DNA of 5,739 nt from an uncultured Gemmatimonadaceae bacterium (GCA_955652265.1 CATPBD010000231.1:1-5739); one strand, 5' to 3'; positions 1 through 5,739 are shown, counted from the stretch's first letter. Notes: a model not told the origin generated them from the sequence alone. Made by a program: numbers and translations.

Positions 1-603
1 GTCGAGCCGTCTTACGATGGTCGTTGCCTGGGTGGCGAACTGCGGCTGATTGACCGCAATGATCTTGAGCCAAGTGAGCAGCCGTCCAATGTCGGTGATC
101 GACCAACCGTATCCGCGTGACGAGATTCGCTGGTTGCGATCGACCATCTTCCCCGTTTTCGAGTCGTAGGACTTGTTGAAAGCCGCGCGGTCGAACAGAT
201 CCATCGTCGACAGCGTCGCGAGTGCGCGCTGGATTCGTTGATTGTAGACGGGATCGGTGATGAGACCGAGCTCGTGCGCCGAGTGAGTCGCGCCCAGCCC
301 GCTGGCGACGTCCCAGAGCGTGACATACTGATAGGTGTCGTGCGCGCGACAGAGACCTGTCGAGGGCTGATAGTTGCGGTCGACGAAAGCCCAGGCCGTC
401 CGCGCTGCGTTGAGGAAGAGCTGTCGCTCGTCCACGACGTTGGCGCCGGCAGCTGGTGTCGTCAGCGGCGTCGCAACCGGCGGTGGCGTCGGCTTGGGGC
501 GGGTGGATTTCCTTTTCGTCCGCGACTGGGCCTCGATGTTCGCGGCGCAGACCGTCAGAACGGCGACCGTTGCTATCGAACAAAGTCGTCGGTTCAAGCG
601 CAT
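1..603 (-). CDS. Secreted DUF3131-domain protein (partial, C-terminus off the left edge)
   Basis: The frame stays open from the ATG at 603-601 to the window edge, giving 201 visible residues without a stop. Residues 1-25 form a Sec-type signal peptide: basic MRLNRR, a hydrophobic core, and a likely cleavage site after IEA25. A basic, proline-rich linker follows (about 28-56). From about residue 60 the sequence matches my recollection of DUF3131 (PF11329): AWAFVDRNY at 70-78, TGLCRAHDTYQYVTLWDVAS at 82-101, HELGLI at 110-115, then GWSITDIGRLL at 166-176. The invariant-looking residues are W97, D98, G166-W167-S168, D171 and R174. The family is thought to adopt an alpha/alpha-barrel fold and often occurs near polysaccharide genes, but its reaction is unknown, so I assign no activity. 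The protein probably acts in the periplasm or outside the cell. I see no clear Shine-Dalgarno sequence before the ATG; this start was chosen because it yields an intact signal peptide. The gene is divergent from the exported barrel-like gene at 875. Confidence 0.87.
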   Translation of the reverse strand, partial: MRLNRRLCSIATVAVLTVCAANIEAQSRTKRKSTRPKPTPPPVATPLTTPAAGANVVDERQLFLNAARTAWAFVDRNYQPSTGLCRAHDTYQYVTLWDVASGLGATHSAHELGLITDPVYNQRIQRALATLSTMDLFDRAAFNKSYDSKTGKMVDRNQRISSRGYGWSITDIGRLLTWLKIIAVNQPQFATQATTIVRRLD

Positions 604-874
604 TTGTTTAGCTGCGGGTTTGGGGGGATGCGATTGGGGCAGTTTTGTGCAGGAACTCTGCCGCCTCCCTAGGTCATTGCAGGACTTGGGTTTCCGAGTC
701 AAATGCCAGGCGTCTATACGGGCGTCACGGGGTGATTTAGGCGTCAGAGGGGTACGAATCTGGCATACCCAACGCTGACTCATGGGCAGCAGAGCTCCGC
801 CCGGAATGACGAGAAGTTTTCGCGGGCGTGCTTGACCATTGATGAGTGGAAAGACCTACAACTGAGAGACAACA
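604..874. promoter_or_regulatory. Divergent intergenic region with candidate promoters
   Basis: This 271-bp gap lies between two divergent genes and must hold both promoters. For the minus-strand gene, a good -35 box TTGACT (702-697) is followed after 17 bases by a poor -10 (CAATGA, 679-674). For the plus-strand gene, TTGACC (832-837) and TACAAC (857-862) are separated by 19 bases. That spacing is long, and the second box lies only 12 bases before the ATG at 875, so it is weak. No coding frame here has convincing codon content. The GGCGTC repeat cluster at 703-766 lies upstream of the TTGACT box. Confidence 0.35.
703..766. repeat. Three GGCGTC hexamers inside a 7-bp inverted repeat (possible operator)
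   Basis: GGCGTC occurs at 709-714, 721-726 and 740-745. The last two are followed by similar G-rich tails (ACGGGG and AGAGGGG). A perfect inverted repeat, ATGCCAG at 703-709 and CTGGCAT at 760-766, brackets the cluster. It lies just upstream of the candidate -35 box of the minus-strand DUF3131 gene, a usual place for an activator or repressor site. The start-to-start spacings of 12 and 19 bases are not whole helical turns, which weakens the operator idea. I do not recognise a known regulator's motif. Confidence 0.4.
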
Positions 875-1639
875 ATGAGATTGAACAGACATCGGAATAC
901 AGTTCTCGCGCTTGCGGCGTTCGCGGGGCTGACGGCGATCGGACGGACGGCGGATGCCCAGATGCCTCAGATGCCTCCGCTACACCCTTCCTTTTACGGA
1001 TCCGCGGAAGCTGATACCCGCAACACCCAGTTTTATCTCCTTGGCATGTACGTCGGGATGGGTGGGCTCGGCTGGTCGCCGTACTTCAACATCAACGGGT
1101 ACGTCGATGACTACCCGGTCGGTGGAGTAAGGCGGACGCTGAGCGCGATTTCGCCCTCGGTCGGAATGGCGTATGCCGGCCGCACAGGCGGCGTATCCGT
1201 CGGCGTGGGGTACGCCTGGGTTCACAATGCCGCCAATACAGCGCCGGGAGCGGAAGGCGGTAGCAGCAATGGCGTAACGGCAAGCTTTGGAGCGTACCAC
1301 AACGGAACTGGAAACCGCCCGCTTCACACGCAGTTCCTCTCCAACTACAACTTCGGCAGCAAGTACCTGTGGGCTCGCGGCCGGGCGTCGGTCCCGTTTG
1401 GATACTCATTGGCGCATCCGGCTCGGATCGGCTTGGAGGTCGTTGGACAGGGTGGTGGAAAAAACAATGTCACGAGCAACGCGTTCGAGATTGGCCCAAC
1501 GCTCGAGTACTCCTGGACTCCACAATTCCGAACGACTGGCGTTATCGGTTACAAGAATGTCGGTGGAAGCTTCTTCGGGGCCACAGCGCCCAGGGAGTCT
1601 GCAGCCTACTTCAAGCTCGAGTTCTCGTACTCTCCGTGA
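875..1639 (+). CDS. Exported beta-rich protein, probable outer-membrane beta-barrel
   Basis: The product has 254 residues. Residues 1-28 are a clear Sec signal peptide: basic MRLNRHR, a hydrophobic stretch rich in Ala and Leu, and cleavage expected after ADA28, leaving QMPQMPP at the mature N-terminus. The mature protein has no hydrophobic helix. It shows many alternating, Gly- and aromatic-rich segments suited to amphipathic strands, for example about 93-117, 134-144, 153-175, 183-193, 203-215, 218-228 and 244-252. The C-terminus YFKLEFSYSP resembles a last barrel strand, but it ends in Pro rather than the usual terminal aromatic residue. I do not recognise a named family and infer a small barrel of roughly eight to twelve strands. 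A weak Shine-Dalgarno GAGAG (864-868) sits six bases before the ATG. The gene is divergent from the secreted DUF3131 gene and ends at a strong hairpin terminator. A secreted soluble beta protein is the main alternative. Confidence 0.88.
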   Translation: MRLNRHRNTVLALAAFAGLTAIGRTADAQMPQMPPLHPSFYGSAEADTRNTQFYLLGMYVGMGGLGWSPYFNINGYVDDYPVGGVRRTLSAISPSVGMAYAGRTGGVSVGVGYAWVHNAANTAPGAEGGSSNGVTASFGAYHNGTGNRPLHTQFLSNYNFGSKYLWARGRASVPFGYSLAHPARIGLEVVGQGGGKNNVTSNAFEIGPTLEYSWTPQFRTTGVIGYKNVGGSFFGATAPRESAAYFKLEFSYSP

Positions 1640-1661
1640 GCCAAGAATCGACATGAAGACC

Positions 1662-1691
1662 AAAAACCCCCGGGAAGTTTCGGGGGTTTTT
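1662..1691. terminator. Bidirectional intrinsic terminator between convergent genes
   Basis: AAAAACCCCCG (1662-1672) pairs perfectly with CGGGGGTTTTT (1681-1691) around an eight-base loop. The stem is 11 bp and begins 22 bases after the barrel gene's stop. The T run (1687-1692) serves the plus-strand gene. The A run (1662-1666) reads as U on the minus strand, so the same hairpin can also end transcription of the acetyltransferase gene, which stops at 1699. The two genes are convergent and only 59 bases apart, which fits a shared terminator. Confidence 0.92.
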
Positions 1692-1698
1692 TGTTTGA

Positions 1699-2310
1699 TC
1701 ACTTCGCAGGACGATGCACGACGAGGGTTTTCAAGTGAGCCTTCACCTGCGGCCACTCTTCGTCCAGGATGCTGTAATAGACGCTGTCCCGATAGCGTCC
1801 GGTCCAGGTGAGTGTGTGCTTGCGAAGAATGCCCTCCTTTTTGGCGCCAATCCGCAGTATCGCGTTTCGCGACTGGCTATTCAGCACGTCGGTCTTGAGC
1901 TCGACTCGGACGCATCCCAGTCGCTCGAAGGCGTGGGTCAGCATCAGATATTTCGCTTCGGTGTTCGTCACGGTCCGTTGCCAGGCCGGCGCCAGCCAGG
2001 TCCAACCGATCTCGATGCGGTGATTGGCGCGGTCGTAGTTTCCAAAGCGCGTGCTGCCGGCGACTCTGCCCGACGACCGCTCTACTGTGACGAAGGGAAG
2101 CGCGGTGCCCTCACGCTGCAGCTGCAGCGCAACGTCCATGTAGCTCTGCATTTCTTCGGGCGTGCGAATCGGAGCAATGGCGCGCCGCCAGATCTCCGGA
2201 TCGAGTCCGATTGCCGTGAGTCCGGCGTGATGCTCCAGGGTCATTGGCTCGAGCCGAACGAAAGAACCTTCGAGCGTTACGGGTTCGAGCGGAGGTGCGG
2301 CCAAGCTCAC
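1699..2310 (-). CDS. GNAT-family N-acetyltransferase (RimJ/RimL-like)
   Basis: The product has 203 residues, normal for the Acetyltransf_3 branch of the GNAT superfamily, which moves an acetyl group from acetyl-CoA to an amine. It opens with the family's typical VTLEGSFVRLEPMTLEH (11-27). FVTVERSSGRVAGSTRFGNY (73-92) and HRIEIGWTWLAP (97-108) are central strands. WQRTVTNTEAKYLMLTHAFE (110-129) is the acetyl-CoA-binding motif A region, in the Q/R-T-x-x-N-T-E form of this subgroup rather than classic Q/RxxGxG/A. The 140-165 segment (TD, N, SR, AI, IGAKKEGILRKH) is the usual motif B. The substrate cannot be read from sequence; a protein N-terminus, antibiotic or small amine are all possible. The start is a GTG that directly follows the amidase stop (TGAGTG), with no Shine-Dalgarno sequence, so translation probably depends on ribosomes finishing the amidase. 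The first internal Met (residue 23) would cut into the conserved N-terminus, so GTG is preferred. It is expected to be cytoplasmic, unlike its exported neighbour. Confidence 0.93.
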   Translation of the reverse strand: MSLAAPPLEPVTLEGSFVRLEPMTLEHHAGLTAIGLDPEIWRRAIAPIRTPEEMQSYMDVALQLQREGTALPFVTVERSSGRVAGSTRFGNYDRANHRIEIGWTWLAPAWQRTVTNTEAKYLMLTHAFERLGCVRVELKTDVLNSQSRNAILRIGAKKEGILRKHTLTWTGRYRDSVYYSILDEEWPQVKAHLKTLVVHRPAK

Positions 2311-4065
2311 TCAGCTAGTCTTGGGTGCAGGCGGGGTGAGCGGGACCACCGGATGCTTGAGGTGAAAGTCTGTTGCGTCCTGATACGCGCGCGCGACTGC
2401 CAGCAGCTTCGCCTCTTCGAACAGGGCGCCGAGGAACGTGAGGGATACGGGAGTGCCATCGTCTCTGAAGCCGTTCGGAAGAATCACGGCTGGATGGCCG
2501 GTGAGGTTTGTCGCCACGAGCTGTGAGAGATTTGCCGCGCCGGTCGGAGTGACAATGACGTCGACTGTGTTCATCAGCTCATCCCACTTCTGGATCGCGA
2601 TAGAGCGCACGCGATTGGCGTTCACGTAATCGACCGCGGGAATGAAGCGCGAAGTCCTGAATGAGTTCGGCCAGTCGAACTTGCCTTGCTGCACGAGCAG
2701 CTTGTCGCGCTCGGAGCGGGTCAGCTCGTCGAACGAGGCCGCGGCTTCGGCGCTGAGGATGATGCGCATCGCATCGTAGGGAAGGTCGGGCAGATCGACC
2801 GGGATCAGATCGACGCGAAGTTTCCGGAAGACCTCCAACGCCGCGTCGTCGAATTGCTTTGTAGCGTGGACCGTCCGCTTCGAATCGTTCGGATCCGTGA
2901 CTGGCAGATCGAAGGCCGACTTGACGTAGCCGACTCGCAGCTTGCGCGGGGACAGATGCGCATTCCAGTGATAGGCCGCGGGGATGACACTGTTGTCCTG
3001 TCCGTCGGGTCCCTGGATCGCGTCGAGCACTATGGCGCAGTCCTCGACGCTCCGGCAAATCGGACCGAGCTTGTCCATTGTCCACGACAGCGCCATCGCG
3101 CCGGTGCGAGGCACTCGGCCGAAGGTGGGACGCAATCCGGTTGTGCCGCAGCGCGTCGAGGGAGACGAGATCGATCCGAGCGTTTCGCTTCCAATCGCAA
3201 ATCCCACCAAGCCGGCCGCGGTTGCGGATGCGGGACCGGCGGATGATCCGCTCGAACCCTGGTCGACCTTCCACGGGTTTTTCGTCATTGCGTCAAACCA
3301 GATATCCCCCTGCGCGAGCTCGCCGAGCGTCAGCTTGGCGATGAGCACGGCGCCGGCGGCATCGAGCCGCTGCACGACGGTGGCATCGGTGTCGATTACC
3401 TGGTCCTTGTACGGACCGGCGCCCCAGGTGGTCTTGTAGCCGCGCACTGCGAGAAGGTCCTTCGCGCCCCACGGAATGCCGTGAAGCGGGCCGCGATATT
3501 TTCCGCGCCTGATTGCCGCGTCCGCTGCGTGAGCCTGATCGAATGCGCGGTCTTCCGTAAACGTGATGACGCAGCGCAGCACGGGATCGTACCGCTTGAG
3601 TCGTGCGAGATACATCTGCGTGAGCTCGAGCGACGTAACCCGCCTGCGCCGCACCAGCTCCGACAACTCCGTCACGGGAAGAAACGCGAGATCCTCGGGA
3701 TCGGCGCTGAGCGGCCGCGGGTGGACCCGACTCCGTACCATCGGTCTCGGCTTTTCGACCGGCATCTTCTTTCCCGGCGGCAGCGGGTCGAATACGATCG
3801 CTGGACTGACCGAATTTTGCAGCGAGACCTTGTGCAGGGCTTCGATCCTTTGTTCCTGCTGCTTCAGTCCGTCCAGCATGAGCTCGCGCTCGGCCGGATC
3901 GAAGCGCACCCCCGCGACTTCTTCAGCGCTCGCGATTGTCTCGACGGTGATGTCCGCGCCCGCCGCCAGCTTCGCCCACAGCACGCCGGGAAAGAGCGTG
4001 GACGTCAGTCCTGCTCCGGCGAAGTAACCCATGAAGGAACGGCGGTCGAACGTCGTGCTCGGCAT
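2311..4065 (-). CDS. Tat-exported amidase-signature family hydrolase
   Basis: The product has 584 residues, longer than a typical 450-500-residue amidase. Residues 1-36 form a Tat signal: FDRRSFMGYFAGAGL with twin Arg at 8-9, then a weakly hydrophobic core and an Ala-rich cleavage region. Residues about 37-125 are an extension with no recognised motif, and the amidase-signature domain runs from about 127 to 575. The Ser-cisSer-Lys triad is complete: K202 in HGIPWGAKDLL, S274 in GSSGSSAGP (270-278), and nucleophile S298 in ETLGSISSPS (294-303). The 24-residue spacing between the two serines matches fatty acid amide hydrolase and malonamidase E2. The enzyme should hydrolyse an amide bond in the periplasm; its substrate is unknown. 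It is not GatA, which lacks a Tat leader and this extension. The ATG at 4065-4063 has a strong Shine-Dalgarno sequence six bases upstream and places the twin Arg correctly. It lies downstream of the 198-bp palindrome and abuts the acetyltransferase gene. Confidence 0.95.
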   Translation of the reverse strand: MPSTTFDRRSFMGYFAGAGLTSTLFPGVLWAKLAAGADITVETIASAEEVAGVRFDPAERELMLDGLKQQEQRIEALHKVSLQNSVSPAIVFDPLPPGKKMPVEKPRPMVRSRVHPRPLSADPEDLAFLPVTELSELVRRRRVTSLELTQMYLARLKRYDPVLRCVITFTEDRAFDQAHAADAAIRRGKYRGPLHGIPWGAKDLLAVRGYKTTWGAGPYKDQVIDTDATVVQRLDAAGAVLIAKLTLGELAQGDIWFDAMTKNPWKVDQGSSGSSAGPASATAAGLVGFAIGSETLGSISSPSTRCGTTGLRPTFGRVPRTGAMALSWTMDKLGPICRSVEDCAIVLDAIQGPDGQDNSVIPAAYHWNAHLSPRKLRVGYVKSAFDLPVTDPNDSKRTVHATKQFDDAALEVFRKLRVDLIPVDLPDLPYDAMRIILSAEAAASFDELTRSERDKLLVQQGKFDWPNSFRTSRFIPAVDYVNANRVRSIAIQKWDELMNTVDVIVTPTGAANLSQLVATNLTGHPAVILPNGFRDDGTPVSLTFLGALFEEAKLLAVARAYQDATDFHLKHPVVPLTPPAPKTS

Positions 4066-4071
4066 CTATAG

Positions 4072-4077
4072 CTCCTC
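4072..4077 (-). promoter_or_regulatory. Strong Shine-Dalgarno site of the amidase gene
   Basis: On the minus strand, GAGGAG lies six bases before the amidase ATG. It is the best ribosome-binding site in the window and fixes the start at 4065. The acetyltransferase start has none, which supports coupling of the two genes. The site lies outside the palindrome, 19 bases from its nearer edge, so a hairpin there would not directly mask it. Confidence 0.85.
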
Positions 4078-4095
4078 TTTGGGGACAGAATGTAG

Positions 4096-4293
4096 CAACT
4101 GCAACAGAACAGGCGAGAGCTGTCAGTGGCGTAGATGTCAGTGATCAGTTCACGACGCCCAGACTTCCCTCAGTAGTCTTACGGCACAGGCTTTTGCCTG
4201 TACCCTGAAGCGCGCGAAGGAAAGTCCGGGCGTAGTGAACTAACAAACTGAAATCTTAGCCACTGGCAGCTCTAGCCTGTTCTGTTGCAGTTG
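4096..4293. repeat. 198-bp imperfect palindrome (MITE-like element or long RNA hairpin)
   Basis: The left arm 4096-4191 and right arm 4196-4293 are reverse complements in about 76 of 98 aligned columns (my hand count) and meet at a TTTT loop (4192-4195). The outermost 19 bases match exactly: CAACTGCAACAGAACAGGC at 4096-4114, with its complement ending at 4293. The match then continues for 16 more bases with two differences. The tip is ACAGGC-TTTT-GCCTGT. Divergence is concentrated in the inner part. The element fills most of the 258-bp gap between the isocitrate dehydrogenase stop and the amidase start and holds no convincing ORF. Its shape fits a palindromic MITE, but I see no target-site duplication: the flanks are ATGTAG on the left and AACCTT on the right. 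It could instead be transcribed from either strand as a long rod-like RNA. Seven mismatched columns become G-U pairs in a minus-strand transcript against three in a plus-strand one, a slight hint of minus-strand selection. There is no U tract at either end, so it is not a standard intrinsic terminator. Confidence 0.9.
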
Positions 4294-4323
4294 AACCTTA
4301 GGCCGCGAGCAGGCAGCCTAGAG

Positions 4324-5739
4324 TTAGACTTGCGACTTGCTGAACGCCGGCTCGCCGTCGAACTCCTGAAGCTTTTCGACGTGCATCCAGCGGTACTGGT
4401 CGCTGATGGTGCCGAGGAGAGAGAGGACGTCGGCGTCGCCGAGAGCGGCGGCGCTATCGCGCAAAACGAATCTGCAGCGGAAATGATCGACGAGCGACAC
4501 GCGCCGGTTGTTCGATGGGAAAACCATCGCGCCTCTATTGGTGATCATCTCGAGGCGTATCGGCGACGGCTTGGTCAGCTTTTCCAGACTCGCCGCCAGT
4601 TTCTTGGGATCGAGCTCCGACTCGATGTAGACATCGACCCCGGTGACACGGCGGCTTGACGCCGGCACGACGTTGACGCCCAGCACTGCGGGCGGCAGAT
4701 CTACCTTCCTGTAGTCCCGAGTCGGACTGACCTTGGAACGCTTGCCAAGGTTTGAGATCACTGCCTGAGTGAACTCGGTCGTGGACGCCGGGTTTTGCAC
4801 TCCAATCATGTCGCTGGTGCGCACTCCGCTCTCCAGAGTCACCAGAACTGCCTGCTCGACATCGTTGGCCGCTTTGCCTTCGCCGATGTGACGCAGCATC
4901 ATCGCCCCGCTCAGGATCAGAGCCGTCGGATTCGCCTTGTTCTTACCCGCGATGTCGGGCGCGGAGCCGTGCACCGCCTCGAAGATGGAGACGTCGTTGC
5001 CGATGTTGGCGGACGGTGCGAAGCCCAGCCCTCCCGTGAGTCCCGACGTGAGGTCGCTGAGGATGTCGCCATTCATGTTCGTCGTGACGATCACATCGAA
5101 CTGCTCGGGACGCATCGCGAGCTGGTGCGCGCAGTTGTCGATGAGGATGTGCTTCGACTCTATCGACGGATATTGGGGAGCGAATTCCTCGAAAGTGTGT
5201 TGCAGCAGTCCTTCCGTGAGCTTCATGATGTTGGACTTCGTCGCGCAGTGTACGCGCTTGCGTCCCTCGGCGATCGCGAATGCAAACGCGAGCTTCACGA
5301 TCTTCTCGCACCCTTCGCGCGAAATCAGCTTGAGGCCTTCCGCCACGCCCGGCGTCTGCATGTACTCGATTCCGGCGTAAAGGTCCTCGATGTTTTCGCG
5401 TACGATGACGATGTCGAGTTTGCGGCCCGTGAATGCGGTCTGGACGCCGGGCAGCTCCCGAACCGGGCGGATATTGCCGTACGTCTCGAATAGAGTTCTG
5501 AGAGTGACGTTAGCGCTTCTATTGCCGTAGCCGATCGGGGTCGCGAGCGGTCCCTTGAGCACTACGCGCGTACGCTCTATCGAGTCGATCGTCTCTTTCG
5601 GGATTCCGGTGACGATGCCCTTCTGAAATGCGCGCGCGCCGGCCTCACACTTCTCGAATTCGACTGGGGCGCCCGTCGCTTTTATGATCGCCAGTGCGGC
5701 GTCGACGACTTCAGGCCCAATGCCGTCGCCGGGAAGAAC
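4324..5739 (-). CDS. icd: Isocitrate dehydrogenase, long two-domain type, probably NAD-dependent (partial, N-terminus off the right edge)
   Basis: The frame is open from the window edge to the TAA at 4326-4324, giving 471 visible residues. The first are VLPGDGIGPEVVDAAL, the usual N-terminus of the isocitrate/isopropylmalate dehydrogenase superfamily, so only about ten residues are missing. The enzyme oxidatively decarboxylates isocitrate to 2-oxoglutarate in the TCA cycle, in the cytoplasm. Using visible numbering, isocitrate contacts are S75, N77 and R81 (RSANVTLR), R91 (IRPVR), R114 and Y121 (VRENIEDLYAGIEY), and K168 (CATKSNIMKLTEG). Metal ligands are D201, D225 and D229 (NMNGDILSD). In the cofactor loop HGSAPDIAGKN, D262-I263 stand where E. 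coli's NADP-binding Lys344-Tyr345 would be. This predicts NAD use, as in mitochondrial IDH3 and many NAD-type bacterial enzymes. Residues about 365-471 (GVDVYIES, LEMITNRG, VDHFRCRF, WMHVEKLQEFDGEPAFSK) form the extra C-terminal domain of the Thermus/alphaproteobacterial type (TIGR02924-like). Isopropylmalate dehydrogenase is unlikely given that domain and the isocitrate-type binding residues. Confidence 0.96.
   Translation of the reverse strand, partial: VLPGDGIGPEVVDAALAIIKATGAPVEFEKCEAGARAFQKGIVTGIPKETIDSIERTRVVLKGPLATPIGYGNRSANVTLRTLFETYGNIRPVRELPGVQTAFTGRKLDIVIVRENIEDLYAGIEYMQTPGVAEGLKLISREGCEKIVKLAFAFAIAEGRKRVHCATKSNIMKLTEGLLQHTFEEFAPQYPSIESKHILIDNCAHQLAMRPEQFDVIVTTNMNGDILSDLTSGLTGGLGFAPSANIGNDVSIFEAVHGSAPDIAGKNKANPTALILSGAMMLRHIGEGKAANDVEQAVLVTLESGVRTSDMIGVQNPASTTEFTQAVISNLGKRSKVSPTRDYRKVDLPPAVLGVNVVPASSRRVTGVDVYIESELDPKKLAASLEKLTKPSPIRLEMITNRGAMVFPSNNRRVSLVDHFRCRFVLRDSAAALGDADVLSLLGTISDQYRWMHVEKLQEFDGEPAFSKSQV

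Noticed and set aside
12..326. A minus-strand frame of 104 codons at the left edge.
   Set aside because: It is an out-of-frame shadow of the DUF3131 gene. Its composition is Ser/Arg-rich with no motif, whereas the frame starting at 603 has a signal peptide and family motifs.
832..1014. A short plus-strand frame starting at 832 and overlapping the barrel gene start.
   Set aside because: It overlaps the signal peptide of the 875 gene in another frame, lacks a ribosome-binding site and shows no recognisable sequence.
1714..2526. A long plus-strand open frame (270 codons) antisense to the acetyltransferase and the end of the amidase.
   Set aside because: It runs across two well-supported genes, has no domain-like features, and long antisense frames are expected in GC-rich coding DNA. 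The same applies to the long plus-strand frames over 2686-4071 and 4795-5493.
4089..4094. TACATT on the minus strand as a -10 box for the amidase gene.
   Set aside because: No acceptable -35 element lies 16-18 bases upstream, so I do not call a promoter there.
4216..4231. GAAGGAAAGTCCGGGC resembles the conserved 5' P4 segment of bacterial RNase P RNA.
   Set aside because: The rest of rnpB is missing. It needs about 350-400 bases with the conserved 3' partner segments, while the gap is only 258 bases. The stretch is accounted for as part of the palindrome's right arm, pairing with 4157-4170.
4096..4293. The palindrome as a retron or 6S RNA.
   Set aside because: No reverse transcriptase gene is nearby, and I can identify neither an msr/msd layout nor the central open bubble flanked by stems expected of 6S RNA. 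A covariance-model search would settle it.
4299..4320. TAGGC and GCCTA form a small inverted repeat just after the isocitrate dehydrogenase stop; a possible terminator.
   Set aside because: The stem is only 5 bp with a 12-base loop and has no following U tract on the minus strand.

Overview
The window looks like chromosomal DNA from a GC-rich, Gram-negative-type (diderm) bacterium. It encodes a Tat-exported enzyme, a putative outer-membrane beta-barrel with a Sec signal peptide, and an isocitrate dehydrogenase of the long two-domain type. From memory, the amidase subfamily (a Tat leader and long N-terminal extension ahead of the amidase-signature domain) is common in Gemmatimonadota and Acidobacteriota. 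The long isocitrate dehydrogenase is also common in Alphaproteobacteria. The phylum is therefore a guess, with Gemmatimonadota or a relative as my first choice. There are no transposases, phage genes, CRISPR arrays, tRNAs or rRNAs.

Layout, left to right. (1) 1-603, minus strand: a secreted DUF3131-domain protein whose C-terminal part lies outside the window. (2) 604-874: a divergent intergenic region with three GGCGTC hexamers between the arms of a short inverted repeat. (3) 875-1639, plus strand: an exported beta-rich protein, probably an outer-membrane barrel. (4) 1662-1691: a strong hairpin terminator with A/T tracts on both sides, between convergent genes. (5) 1699-2310, minus: a GNAT acetyltransferase. 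(6) 2311-4065, minus: a Tat-exported amidase-signature hydrolase whose stop codon directly abuts the acetyltransferase start. (7) 4096-4293: a 198-bp imperfect palindrome filling most of the gap between two co-directional genes. (8) 4324-5739, minus: isocitrate dehydrogenase, lacking only about its first ten residues at the window edge.

The minus-strand genes from isocitrate dehydrogenase to amidase to acetyltransferase run in one direction towards the shared terminator. Amidase and acetyltransferase look like one translationally coupled unit. The palindrome separates them from the isocitrate dehydrogenase gene, a central-metabolism gene with no evident functional link to them. The two left-hand genes are divergently transcribed, both encode exported proteins and may share regulation.

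Most of the window is ordinary. The one strong signal that gene content does not explain is the palindrome at 4096-4293. It could be a palindromic MITE-like insertion or a large transcribed hairpin. The sequence alone does not decide between these.
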